From an uncultured Collinsella sp. (GTDB taxonomy: Bacteria; Actinomycetota; Coriobacteriia; Coriobacteriales; Coriobacteriaceae): 29,935 bases of DNA. Of the stretch, positions 17,196-27,800 are shown piece after piece. The notes below the pieces were generated by a model. That model was not told the origin of the DNA and ran no database searches. It saw nothing but the letters and a program-made list of their open reading frames with translations. Numbering within the stretch: position 1 is the first letter of the stretch; each line of letters opens with the position of its first letter. The translations under genes were made by a program, and so were the position numbers. The stretch is from contig CABPWH010000023.1 in assembly GCA_902461085.1 (NCBI GenBank), positions 1 to 29,935 of the forward strand, in the 5' to 3' direction.

Positions 17196-18369
17196 AGCGG
17201 CTCCTTCCAAAGATCAGCGTGGCGGCGGCAACGAACAGCAGTGCCATAAGGACCAGCGCGCCGGCGCGAACGGCAAAGGGACCCAGGTCCTCAAAGAAAT
17301 ACAGGCGGTTGAACATGTCGCAGATGAGCTTGACGGGGTTGAACCAGCACTCGGCCGGGCAGGCGCGGGCAACATCGTCGGCAAGCGCCATCGCCGGCTC
17401 GCCGTAGAGGCCGGCGAACAGGGCGCACGTGGTGGCAAAGCCCGTGAGGATGCCCGACTTGGACGCCTTGCCGCCCTTAACGGGAAGCGTGCCCACAAAG
17501 AGCCCCAAGCCTGTGGCGGCAAGCGCGGAAGCGGCGGCGCCCACCAAACACAGTCCCTCGCGCCCGCCAAAGTCGATGCCCACGACCAAGCGCACGTAGC
17601 CAATCGCAATCGCCATCGAGGCAAAGGAGACCAGCCACGAGCCCACAAAGATGCCAGCCAGCGACGCCGTCTTGGAAAGACCGCCCACGCAGCGACGTGC
17701 GCCGAGGCCCGACAGATTGGGCTGCAGATCGACGACGCTCAAGGCGGCAAACTCGGCAGACATCATCGCCACCAGGCCAAAGAGCGCGTAATAGTAGATG
17801 ACTGTGCCATCGGGCGTGGTGCGCGTAAGGTTCACGCGGCGGGTGCCGCCCTCGAGCGACAGGGCGCGCGCAACCGCCTCCGGGTCGACAAGCGCCGCCG
17901 GGTTGTCCTGGGCAATCTGGGACATGAGCTCGGCATTTTGCGCATACGAGCTTGCCACCGTCTCAAGGATGCTGCGGTCGGTGAGCACCGTCGACGCGCG
18001 CGAGCCGTCGTAACTCGATAGCAGCGTGAGCTTGGGCGTGCCCGCAGCGTCGACCGTATAGATGCCCGCGACCTCGCCGGCCTTGAGTGCTTTGCGCGCG
18101 GCAGCCAAGTCTTCGTACTCGTGGATCTCGAGCAGCTGATCGTCGCCTTCCTTGGCAAGCGAAGCCGTCACGTCCTTAAAGGTCGAGGCGTCCCAGGCCT
18201 CATTCGCTACGACGGCCACCGGCACCGGGTCGACCGTGCCGTCAGAGCTCAGGTTCGCGAACATAAACATGAACATCGTTGAAAGCGCAATGGGAAAGAT
18301 CGCGCCCCAGACCCATGTACTCGGTCGACGCAGTAGCGTCTTGAGCGTGGTGATGATGGTGTTGAACAT
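17182..18369 (-). CDS. ABC-2 type permease (first of pair)
   Basis: 395 residues, same layout as its neighbour: N-terminal helix (about 18-38), extracellular domain (about 45-195) and five or six C-terminal helices ending with a short basic tail. It starts 9 bases after the ATPase stop with AGGGGG as ribosome site and overlaps the next gene. The sister permease has clearly diverged, pointing to an obligate heterodimer rather than a recent duplication. Confidence 0.88.
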   Translation of the reverse strand: MFNTIITTLKTLLRRPSTWVWGAIFPIALSTMFMFMFANLSSDGTVDPVPVAVVANEAWDASTFKDVTASLAKEGDDQLLEIHEYEDLAAARKALKAGEVAGIYTVDAAGTPKLTLLSSYDGSRASTVLTDRSILETVASSYAQNAELMSQIAQDNPAALVDPEAVARALSLEGGTRRVNLTRTTPDGTVIYYYALFGLVAMMSAEFAALSVVDLQPNLSGLGARRCVGGLSKTASLAGIFVGSWLVSFASMAIAIGYVRLVVGIDFGGREGLCLVGAAASALAATGLGLFVGTLPVKGGKASKSGILTGFATTCALFAGLYGEPAMALADDVARACPAECWFNPVKLICDMFNRLYFFEDLGPFAVRAGALVLMALLFVAAATLIFGRSRYEHL

Positions 18370-18378
18370 GGCCGCCCC

Positions 18379-19317
18379 CTAGTCGCGCAGCTCGCGGCCG
18401 GTGATCTCGAGAAACACGTCGTTGAGGGTCGGCGGCTCGCTCCACACGCGGCCGAGCGCCACGTCGGCGGCGCGCAGCGTGTCGAGGATGTCGACCAGAT
18501 TGTGCGGACTCGCTTCGCAGGTGCAGACGAGCTCGCCGCCGGAAAGCTCAACCGAAAGCACGTGCTCGAGGGCGCGCAGCCGCTCGACCGTGGCGGTCTC
18601 GACGGCGCCGACCTCGACAGTCACGCGCTCGCCCATTTGAATCATGCGTTTGAGCTCGTCATTGGTGCCCTGCGCCAGCACACGTCCGCCGTCCATGATC
18701 ATGATGCGGCTGCAAATCTGCTCGACTTCCTCCATGTAATGGCTGGTATACACCACCGTGGCGCCCTCGTCGCGCAAGCGGCAGATGCCCTCCAGGATAG
18801 CGTTGCGACTCTGCGGGTCGACTGCCACCGTAGGCTCGTCAAAGAAGATGAGCTCGGGCTTGTGCGCAATGCCGCAGGCAATGTTGAGGCGACGCGCCAG
18901 GCCGCCCGAGAGCTTGCCGGGGCGAAACTTGGCAAAGTCGCCCAGCCCGACAAAGTCGATCGCCTCGTCCACCAGCGCGCGGCGGCGCTTGCGGTCGCTA
19001 ACGTAAAGGCTGCAGAAATAGTCGATGTTCTCACGCACCGTGAGCTCGTCGAACACCGCAACTTGCTGCGGGACCACGCCGATGCGGCGCTTGAGGTCGT
19101 AGCGGGCGGGCGTCATGGGCTCGCCGAACAGCTCGATAGTGCCTTTGTCGTAGGCGAGCAGTTGCAGAATACAGTTGATGGACGTGGTCTTGCCCGAGCC
19201 GTTGGGGCCCAGCAGGCCAAAGATCTCGCCGGGGGCGATGCTCAGGTTAAAGTGGTCGAGCGCAATATGGTCGTCATAGCGCTTGACGAGGTTTTCGACG
19301 TGGACGATGTCTGTCAT
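18379..19317 (-). CDS. ABC-2 exporter ATPase (CcmA/LnrL type)
   Basis: 312 residues with Walker A GPNGSGKT (37-44), Q-loop at 84-85, signature LSGGL (136-140), Walker B LIFFDE (156-161) and His193, followed by a C-terminal extension of about 100 residues typical of antibiotic-export ATPases. The signature reads LSGGLARR, as in CcmA-type ATPases. First gene of the three-gene exporter operon; AGAAGGG precedes the ATG. Divergent from the two-component genes with a 197-base gap. Confidence 0.92.
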   Translation of the reverse strand: MTDIVHVENLVKRYDDHIALDHFNLSIAPGEIFGLLGPNGSGKTTSINCILQLLAYDKGTIELFGEPMTPARYDLKRRIGVVPQQVAVFDELTVRENIDYFCSLYVSDRKRRRALVDEAIDFVGLGDFAKFRPGKLSGGLARRLNIACGIAHKPELIFFDEPTVAVDPQSRNAILEGICRLRDEGATVVYTSHYMEEVEQICSRIMIMDGGRVLAQGTNDELKRMIQMGERVTVEVGAVETATVERLRALEHVLSVELSGGELVCTCEASPHNLVDILDTLRAADVALGRVWSEPPTLNDVFLEITGRELRD

Positions 19318-19502
19318 GAGGCGGCCCTTCTGTTGATTGCGGCCCGGTACGATTGCATCATCGCAGGAGCCGCCGGCGCGCGCCAGTGAGCTTTGTCACG
19401 AGTGCGAAGCTTGGCCGTGCGGCCTGCCGATGTCCCCGCTTTGCCGCGTGGGAGGAATGTCACGGTTGCGCAGGCGGTCCCTCCACCACGCGCGGCTTCG
19501 CG

Positions 19503-19508
19503 TACAAT
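19503..19508 (+). promoter_or_regulatory. -10 box abutting the kinase start
   Basis: TACAAT ends six bases before the ATG at 19515, so a transcript from it would begin at or next to the start codon (leaderless). No good -35 or ribosome site is seen. Confidence 0.45.
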
Positions 19509-19514
19509 ACCCGT

Positions 19515-20660
19515 ATGAACAGGCTTTTCGACAAATCGATCGTTCTGGCGTGCTGTATTGCGGCCGCCATGGGCCTTGCTGTGGACGTTCACCTGGTCGC
19601 GGCGTTTTGCCTTGGCGTTATTGCCACCTCACTGGCCGAGGTCGCACAGGGGGAACGCACGCGTCGCGCAAGCAAGACCGCAAGTTACGCTTACATCATC
19701 GCGGCTGTCTTCGTGCCGCCGTTTGTGCCGTTTGCGCCTCTCGCCCTCTATGACATCGCGCGACGCGTGCGCCGTGAACGCATCTGGCCCGCGCTGGCGA
19801 TTGGCGCCGTGTTTGTCTGCGCGCTTGTCGCGGACCTTCGCGGCGGCGCGCTCACCACCCGAACGCTGCTGCTAACCGCCATCCTTTCGGTCGCCGCCAC
19901 GTTGCTGTCGCTGCGCACCGCACAGCTGGAGCGCGAACAGGAACGCATGCGTCGCACCCGTGACAAGCTGCAAGAACGCGCCCTGGCACTCGAGGCACGC
20001 AACCGCGACCTCGCCGACCGCCAGGACTACGAAGTCGAGCTCGCGACGCTCGCCGAACGCGCCCGCATCGCGCGCGAGATCCACGATAACGTCGGGCACC
20101 AGCTCACGCGCGCCTCACTGCAGGCCGAAGCCCTACGCGTGGTCCACGCCGACGAGCCTGGCGTCACCGCCGATTTCGCCGACGTTAAACGCACGATTGA
20201 CGAGGCGCTCCAGCTTGTGCGCACCAGCGTCCACGCGCTCAACGACAACGCCGTCGACCTTTCCGTGCAGCTCGAACGCACTGTCGAAGGCACACGCTCG
20301 GACGGCGGCCCGCAGATTGAGCTTGAAGTTATGGCCGAACATGCGCCCGCAAACGTCGCCAACTGCTTTGCAGCGGTCCTGCGCGAGGCGCTCTCCAATA
20401 CCATGCGCCACGCTTGCGCCCAGACCGTCACCGTACGGTGCATGGAGCATCCGTCGTTTTACCAGCTCATTGTTACCGACGATGGCGTGGGTGAGGTCCA
20501 AGCAAGCGGCCGCGGCACCGCGGAGGGCATGGGGCTCGCCTCCATGCGCGAGCGCATCGAGGCGCTTGGCGGCACCTTCACCGCCGGCCCGCGTGCCGGC
20601 GCCGGCGGCTGGCGTGTGTTTGCCACCGTTCCCAAACAGCAAGGAGATGAGGACCGATGA
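19515..20660 (+). CDS. DesK/NarX-like sensor histidine kinase
   Basis: 381 residues from the ATG at 19515 (MNRLFDKS); a start at 19353 would add a non-homologous, Arg/Cys-rich leader. Four to five membrane helices (about 8-135), a coiled-coil linker (about 137-182), HisKA_3 dimerisation domain with the phospho-acceptor His190 (REIHDNVGHQLT), and an HATPase_c domain with N-box Asn295, DDGVG (322-326) and GMGL (338-341). Almost no extracellular part exists, so it senses within the membrane, as DesK and LnrJ do. Its stop overlaps the regulator start (ATGA). Likely signal: membrane perturbation or a membrane-active antibiotic. Confidence 0.9.
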   Translation: MNRLFDKSIVLACCIAAAMGLAVDVHLVAAFCLGVIATSLAEVAQGERTRRASKTASYAYIIAAVFVPPFVPFAPLALYDIARRVRRERIWPALAIGAVFVCALVADLRGGALTTRTLLLTAILSVAATLLSLRTAQLEREQERMRRTRDKLQERALALEARNRDLADRQDYEVELATLAERARIAREIHDNVGHQLTRASLQAEALRVVHADEPGVTADFADVKRTIDEALQLVRTSVHALNDNAVDLSVQLERTVEGTRSDGGPQIELEVMAEHAPANVANCFAAVLREALSNTMRHACAQTVTVRCMEHPSFYQLIVTDDGVGEVQASGRGTAEGMGLASMRERIEALGGTFTAGPRAGAGGWRVFATVPKQQGDEDR

Positions 20661-21286
20661 GACTCATCGTTGTCGACGACGACCGCTTGGTGGTCGATTC
20701 GCTCAAGATTATCCTGGGCGCCCAGCCACAGATCGAGGTGGTGGGCACCGGCGCCAACGGCAACGACGCGGTTTCGCTCTATGCCGAGCATGCGCCCGAT
20801 ATCACACTGCTCGACATCCAGATGCCGGAGCGCGACGGCCTTTCGGCGGCACGCGAAATCCTTGAGCGCGACCCGGGGGCGCGCGTGGTGTTTCTGACGA
20901 CATTCTCGGATGACGAGTACATTGTGTCGGCGCTCAAGCTGGGCGCCCGCGGCTATCTGATCAAGACCGATGTCGCCGCCATTCCACCGGCGTTGGCGCA
21001 GGTCATGGACGGCAAACGCGTGCTCGAGGGTAAGGCGATCGAGGACGTCGATTTTGACGGAACGGACGTTGAGGCGGGCACGCCCCGCCGGCCTGCGGCC
21101 TTCGCCAGCCTAACCGACCGCGAGTTCGAAGTCGCCGAGCTCATCGCCCGCGGCCTCGATAACAAGGAGATTGCCGCCACCGCCTATATGGGCGAAGGCA
21201 CCGTACGCAACCACATCAGCTCGATCCTTGCCAAAATGGGCCTACGCAACCGCACGCAGATCGCCATCGCCTACCTGCGAGGGTAA
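20657..21286 (+). CDS. NarL/LuxR-family response regulator
   Basis: 209 residues: receiver domain (1-120) with the acidic pocket Asp7-Asp8, phospho-acceptor Asp53, Thr81 and Lys103, and a LuxR-type helix-turn-helix (about 148-209) with LTDREFEVAELIARG and TVRNHISSILAKMGLRNR. Coupled to the kinase by a 4-base overlap; AAGGAG and GAGG precede its ATG. It probably activates the divergent ABC-2 operon. Confidence 0.93.
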   Translation: MRLIVVDDDRLVVDSLKIILGAQPQIEVVGTGANGNDAVSLYAEHAPDITLLDIQMPERDGLSAAREILERDPGARVVFLTTFSDDEYIVSALKLGARGYLIKTDVAAIPPALAQVMDGKRVLEGKAIEDVDFDGTDVEAGTPRRPAAFASLTDREFEVAELIARGLDNKEIAATAYMGEGTVRNHISSILAKMGLRNRTQIAIAYLRG

Positions 21287-21346
21287 TTACCCAACGACCG
21301 ACCGCCCCGGCATAGCAAAATGGCTGCTGCCGATTTAATGCCATTT

Positions 21347-21500
21347 CAAAACTATGCCGGTTTACGGGGCCAGACTCAGGACCCCCATCCATACCCGCGT
21401 TTTCTGCAAAATGACGGCTCGTCTACCTGCGGTTTTATTTTCACGAATATCGGCATGGTTGGGGACTCGTAACTCAGCCCCGTAAACCGGCATAGTTTTG
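21347..21500 (+). repeat. Nested-stem element E1 (type A, 154 bp)
   Basis: Outer arms of 24 bases pair perfectly (21347-21370 with 21477-21500; inner part CCGGTTTACGG / CCGTAAACCGG). Inside lies a second, imperfect stem (CCCCCATCCAT with ATGGTTGGGG) and a core TCTACCTGCGGTTTT at offset 75. The same plan recurs in E2, E3 and E4. It begins 60 bases after the regulator stop. With E2 it occupies most of the gene-free stretch 21287-21889. Confidence 0.85.
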
Positions 21501-21543
21501 TTCGGGCGGCCCTGCACGAGTGTCTCCGCCAGCCTCGCGGGAC

Positions 21544-21576
21544 CAAAATGAGCCGTTTTCCTCCGTCCCCAAGGGA
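21544..21576 (+). repeat. Conserved spacer motif, copy 1
   Basis: A 33-base sequence beginning CAAAATGAGCCGTTTTCC, 17 bases before element E2. Related copies precede E3 and E4. Confidence 0.6.
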
Positions 21577-21593
21577 TCAGCCGAAACCGCCCG

Positions 21594-21751
21594 CCACGAA
21601 ATCGGCCCATCTACTACGTTTGACTCAATACCCCTGACCATACCTTCGTTTTGAACAAAACCGCAGGCGTTCTACCTGCGGTTTTGTTTTTGCGCTTTTC
21701 GGCATGGTTGGGGGTAAGGGGCTAAACGTAGTAGATGGGCCGGTTTCGTGG
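21594..21751 (+). repeat. Nested-stem element E2 (type B, 158 bp)
   Basis: Outer arms of 28 bases (21594-21621 with 21724-21751) match at 27 places, the exception being a G-U pair; the centre reads CATCTACTACGTTT. Inner stem ACCCCTGACCAT/ATGGTTGGGGGT. The centre is a terminator-like hairpin CCGCAGG..CCTGCGG followed by TTTTGTTTTT on the plus strand. Core TCTACCTGCGG at offset 77. Confidence 0.85.
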
Positions 21752-21773
21752 CGCGCCCTCCTCCCCAACGCAC

Positions 21774-21814
21774 AAAAGCGCCACCACGGAGGAGGGAGAT
21801 GCCTCCGTGGCGGC
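21774..21814 (-). terminator. Intrinsic terminator of the adhesin gene
   Basis: A 13-bp stem with one G-U pair (21780-21792 with 21802-21814) is followed on the minus strand by GCGCTTTTG. It lies about 75 bases past the adhesin stop. Confidence 0.75.
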
Positions 21815-21851
21815 TGGGGGTAGGAGTAGGTCGGGATTTAGCCCTGCCGGC

Positions 21852-21877
21852 CGCCCGGGGCCTTTTGGCCCCGGGCG
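21852..21877. terminator. GC hairpin just after the adhesin stop
   Basis: CGCCCGGGGCC and GGCCCCGGGCG form a perfect 11-bp stem around TTTT, 12 bases past the stop codon. It has no T-tract, so it may protect the mRNA end rather than terminate. Confidence 0.5.
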
Positions 21878-21889
21878 CTGTCGACGTGC

Positions 21890-24800
21890 CTAGCGCTTAC
21901 GGATACCCCAGACCAGGGCTCCGACGCCGGCCATGGCGATGACAAATGTCATAAGCAGAGCGGCGGCCTGCTGGTCACCCGTGGTGGGCAGGAAACCCTT
22001 GACCGTCTTGACGATATTCGTCACGGTCTTGGGCGTGCCGGGATCGGGCGTCGGCACGGGCGTCTCGGGCTTCTTGTACGTGTTGTTGAACACGATACCC
22101 TCGACGCTCTTGTCGCCCTTGGTAAAGGCGACGTTCGCCTTGAGGTTGCCCTCGCCGTCATCGACCACGTTGACGGTCACGGTAAAGACGGACTTGTCGT
22201 AGGTCATACCGACCTCGTCGCCCTTGACCTCGCTGATGGTGTAGACGTGCGTACCGGGCTCGTCGTACTCGAACTTGTCGAAGCCGATCTTGCCGTCGGC
22301 ATCGTTGGCAACCGTAGACTCGATGTCCTCGCCAACGAGCTTAAAGCTAAACTCGTCCTTCTTGAGCTCGCGTCCCTCGAGCACCTTGATGGCGCCGATG
22401 GAGACCTGCGTGGGCATGGCGTGATACTTGTTGGTAAAGCCAGCCGACTCGGTAGCTCCCTCGAGCTTGTGCGCCGCGGTCAGCGTGCCATCACCATTGT
22501 CGGAGACGGTGGTCACGACGGTGTAGGTCGTGCCGTCATAGGTGACGCCCTTGTACAGGCCGAGCGCGTTGGGGCAAGCCTCGCGCAGCGTGTACGTGTG
22601 CGTGCCGGGCGCCTCGTAGCGAATCGGGCTCAGTGTCACAGTGCCGTTGGCGTCGTTGGCGCCGCTTGCGACAACCACGTCGTCCTCGAGCAGATCAAAC
22701 GTGAACTCGCCAGCTGCAAGGTCGCGTCCGGTCAGACGCTTGACCGTCTTGACCTGATCGGTCACGGAAGAATCGGTAGGCGCCACGCTGTAGGTGTTGG
22801 TGAACGTGAAGGCAGCACCGTCGTCGCCTTCGCGCTTGACGCTCAGATGTCCGGTGCCGTCGTCAGTCACGGTATAGGAAACCTTGCGCGTAGCGTTGGC
22901 ATCGTTGGTCACGCCAGGGGCGCTGCCGGTCTCGGTCACCGTATAGGCAAAGGTGTGCGAGCGCGGAGCGGTGGGGGCCGCAGGCTCGGACTCGTCGCCG
23001 GGCTCGTCAGCGTTGGCATCAGCGTCGGCGCCGACCTCTGCCTCGTCAGCGTCGACGTCGTCAGCTTCGTCTGCCTCGGCCTTATCGGTCGCATCGTCCG
23101 TCACGCCCAGAGCGCGGTTGAGGTCCTCGAGCGTAAAGTGGATCTTGCCAAAGTCCACGTTACCGGCTGCGTCGTTGGTTACGGTCGTGCGTTCGGGCAT
23201 CGGGGCACCTGCCTCGTCGGCGGTCACGGTAAAGGTGAACTTACCCGTGATGTCGGCTGGGGTCAGGCCCTCGGCAACCTGGAGCTTCTTAGTACCGGTG
23301 AGCGCGGCATCCACGGCGTCGGCGCCGTAGGCGTTCTCGAACAAGGGCTCGACGCCGCCGTAGTCGACCGTCGCCGTCAGGGTACCGTCACCGTTGTCGA
23401 CGACGATAACCTTAAAGCCAAAGCTCCACGTTGTAGCGGAAACGCCATTCGGCAGCCCGAATAAATCTTCGTAGGCCGTGTAGTTAATGGTCCAGGCAAG
23501 CTTGCCGTCCTTATCGGTACGATAAGCAAGCCCAGCAGCCTCAAGATTAGCAAGCATCTTGGTGTCGTAGTGCAGCGTATCAAAGCTCACGTGCCCGCCG
23601 ATATTGGGCTTGAGGTTTTCGTATGCCACAAGCTCACCCTGATAGGCGATGCCGAACCAGAACTCGCCGTCGGCCATCGGGCGACCGGTCAGAGTCTTGG
23701 TGGCAACGACCTGAGCAGCGGTACCACCAGGCGTGTTGGTCATAGCGCTGTAACTGTTGTGGAACGGCACCAGGGCCTTCTCGACCTTGTTCTCGCCACT
23801 CTTGTGGACCGTCTCATGCGTGCCCTCGGGACCACCGGAAACGGTCGTCGTAGCAGTGAGCGTACCGGCGGTGTCGTCGGCGATGGCGATCGTCACCGTG
23901 CGTACGGCGTCATCGTAGGTGTAACCGGGCTGGCCGTCGTTCTTTTCGGCCACGGTGTACTTGAAGGTCTTGCCGGCGTCAGCCTGCGTAAATTTAACCT
24001 CATGACCAGACAGAATGTCGATCAGTCCGACCGTTGCCTCTGCCGCTGCGGGGGACTTGAAGCTATTATCCCCGGGCAGCAGACCGAGCGCGCGAGCCGA
24101 AGCGTCGTCAGCGGGTGTCACGGTAAAGGTGAACTGACCCTCGGTCATGGGGCGGCCGTCCAGATACTTGCTGAGCCACAGACCGCCGGCCGCGGTGTAG
24201 TTAAGCTCAGTGCGGTACGTGTTGGTAAAGCGTCCGTTTTCCTTCTTGGTGACGTTGGCGGTCAGGTTGCCATCGCCGTCCTCGGTCACGGTTACTTCGG
24301 CGGTCGCGACGTGGGAGTCATACGTCATGCCGACCGTATTGCCCGCGTTCTCGCGGATCTCGTACTTGTAGGTTCCGGCAGCCGTGTAGCGAATCTTGCC
24401 GAACTTGATGGCGGCAATGCCGTCCTTCGCGTCCTTCTTGCTCACGGTTACGGTTGCGGGATCGGGCAGTGGGGCGTCTTCGGGGGCGGTGATGGTAAAG
24501 CTGAACTCGTCCCCATCCGTCCAGTCGCGGCCGCTGATGACCTTGCTCAGGTCAAAGTCGAGGTCTGCATCGGTCGGGGTCACGCTGTAAGTGTTCTCGA
24601 AGGTCGCAGGCGTGGCGCTCTTCAGCTCGTGCGTAGCGCTGAGGGTACCGTCACCGTTGTCGGTAATGGTGGTCTCGATGGTGTACTTGGCGTCGCTGTA
24701 CGTGATGCCCTTGCTGGTGGTTCCGCCGTTGACCTCGCGCAGCGTGTAGGGGTACTTGCCGGGCTTGGCGTACTTCACGGCGCCCATCGTGATGTTGCCG

Positions 24801-27800
24801 CTGGCGTCGTTGGTGCCGGTGGCGACGACCTTGTCGCCCTCGACGAGCTCGAAGGAGAACTCGCCGGCAGCAAGCTCGCGTCCGGTCAGGACCTTATTCG
24901 CGGTGATCTGGTCGGTGACGCTGAACTCGTCAGGATTCGGCTTGTAGCTGTTGTTGAACTTCGCCTCGTCGGCTCCATTCAGGACATGCTTCGCCTCGAG
25001 CGTGCCGTCGCCCTTGTCGGTGATGGTCGTCTCAATGGTGTAGGTCTTGCCGTCGTAGGTGATGCCGTTGTTGGCGTCGCCCGGGACCTCGCACAGCGTG
25101 TAGGTATGCTTGCCGGCAGCGGTGTACTCGATGGGGCTCATCTTGATCTTGCCGCGGTCGTCATTCTTGCCGGTGGCGACAACATCGTTGCCCTCGACGA
25201 GCTCGAAGGAGAACTCGCCTTCCTTGAGATCGCGCCCGGTCAGGACCTTGGTCGCCGTGATCTGATCAGTAACACTGAAGCTCTTGGGGGTTACGGTGTA
25301 GGCGTTCTCGAAGGTCGCCTTGTCAACATTCTGCAGCTTGTGCTCCACGCTGAGGGTGCCATCGTTGTTATCCTTGACGGTGGTCACAATAGTGTACTCA
25401 GCGGTGCTGTAAGTAATGCCGTTTTCGGTGGTGCCGGCCTTGGTCTCGCGCAGTATGTAGGTGTGCTCGCCAGCCGCAGTGTAGGTGACGGGATCCATTA
25501 CGATCTTGCCGTCGGCATTGTTGGTACCGGTGGCGACCACGTTATTGCCCTCGACGAGCTCGAAACGGAAATCGCCAGCCTTGAGGTCGCGCCCGTCCAG
25601 GACCTTGTCCGCGGTGATCAGGTCGGTGACGCTGGAGCTCTTGGGGGTCACGTTGTAGGAGTTCTTGAACTCGGCAACCTTGACGTCCTTCAGAACATGC
25701 GTGGCGCTGAGCGTACCGTCGCCGTTGTCCGTGATGGTGGTCTCGATGGTGTACTTGGCGTCACTGTAGGTGATGCCCTTGCTGGTGGTTCCGCCCTTGA
25801 CCTCGCGCAGCGTATAGGCGTGCGTTCCGGCCTTGGTGTACTCGATGGGGCTCATCGTGATCTTGCCATCGGCGGCGTTCTTGCCGGTGGCAACGACCTT
25901 GACGTCCTTGCCCTCGCCCTCGACGAGCTCGAAGGAGAACTCGCCCTCAGCCATGTCGCGGCCGGTCAGGACCTTGGTCGCGGTAATCCGATCCTCGACA
26001 GGCTTCACGTTATAGGCATTGGTGAACGTAAATGCCACATCGCCGTCTGGCTTGTGGGATACGCTCAAATTACCCTTGCCGTCATCGGTCACGGTGTAGG
26101 AAACCTTGCGCGTGGCGTTGGCGTCGTTGGTCACGCCAGCGACCTCGCCGGACTCAGTCACGGTGTAAGTAAAGGTGTGCTCGCGCTTCTCGGGCTTCTC
26201 GCCCAGAGCCTTGTTAAGGTCGTCGAGCGTAAAGGTAATCTTGCCAAAGTCGACCTTGCCCTTGGCATCATTGGTCGCGCTCGCGTTCGTGGGCATGGGT
26301 GCGCCCTCTTCACCGGTCACGGTAAAGGTGAACTTGCCGGCAATGTCAGCCGGGGTCAGGCCATCAGGAACCTGCAGATTCTTCTTGCCCACAAGCGATA
26401 CCTCGACAGGCGCGGCAGTGTAGGCGTTCACAAACTCGTTGCCGGCATCGCCGTAGACAGCCGTCGCCGTCAGGGTACCATCGCCGTTGTCGACAACGGT
26501 CACATATGCGTCAATTGCCGCCGTGGTAGTGCTCACGCCCGCAGGCAGCTCGCCGGTCTGCTCGGCAGCAATGTAGCGAATGGTCCACGTGGGCTTGTCT
26601 GAGCTAGCGTCAAACGACGCCTTGTCTTCCTCGACCAGCTTGGCAAGCGACTCGGTCGTGTACGTCAGCGGACCGAACTCAACCTTGCCACCCTTGTTGG
26701 TTGCATCCAGCAGAACCTCGTCGTGCCCCGCATAGCTCAGCGCAAACTTAAATTCGTCATCGGCCATCAGGCGCCCCGTGAGCGTCTTGGTAGCCTCAAG
26801 AGTCAGCGGGGTTTCCGTCTTGGCGCTATAGATGTTCGTGAACTTAGTCTCACCCGAGGTCTTTTCAACGTCGGCCTTAAGCTCACCCTTGGCGTTAACC
26901 GTCACAGCCACCTTGAACGTGGCAACGTTCTTGCTGTAGGTAATGCCACCGGCGTCGCCCTTGACCTCGCGGACCTCATAGGTGTACTCGCCCGGCTCGG
27001 CATAAGTAATCTTGCCAAAGTTAATGGCTGCCTTGCCCTTGTCGAGATCGGCATTGGTCACAGTTACGGTCGCGGGGTCGGGCATCGGGGCATTGTTGTC
27101 GGACGTCGCGGAGAGCTCAAACTCAAACGCATCCGTATCCGCCCACTTGCGGCCCTCGAGCACCTTGGTCAGACCAAAGTCAGTCTTGGTATCCACCGTT
27201 GTCGGCTTGGTTGCAAGGCTAAAGATAATCTTGCCGTTGTTGCCCAGGTGCGAATGCACGTGCGTGGAAGTCGCAACGGAGGAAAGGTCATTCCACCTGG
27301 GGTTAAGCACGTCGCGCGCGGTCTCGGTCTTGTTACCATTCACCTCCACATCGTCCTTGGTGGTATGCAGCTGGTCGATATAGGCCAAGCGCGCGGTTCC
27401 CTTATTAAAGGACCAATAGCCGTCATCTTTGACCAGAGCGCCGTCGTAGCTGGCGATCTCGTGCCCCTCAAACTCCACAACGGCATAGTCGTCCTTCGGC
27501 TTGCCGTTTGCGCCCATCGCCACAAACTCGTCCTTGTAGTAATAGACGTCGTTGCCCTGCGGCTTTACCGTCGCGCGCTGGGTGCATTCCTTGTCCGTGT
27601 AGATAGGCGTGATTTTTTGGAAGTAATAGTAGCTGTTGGTATCGGCGGGCTCAAACTCGGCGACAACATCGCCCAGCTCGCCGCCCGACCACTTGTTGGC
27701 CAGGAAGTAGACCGTCTGGTTGTCGGCGTCCTTGTGGTCATCGATATACTTCTTGAGCACCTTATCGGGCGTAAACAGGTTGTTGCGTGCTTCGTCCTTG

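Noticed and set aside
23570..26602. A 1010-codon plus-strand open frame opposite the adhesin
   Set aside because: It mirrors the adhesin's repeats, contains no recognisable domain and lacks a ribosome site; it is an antisense product of GC-rich codon use.
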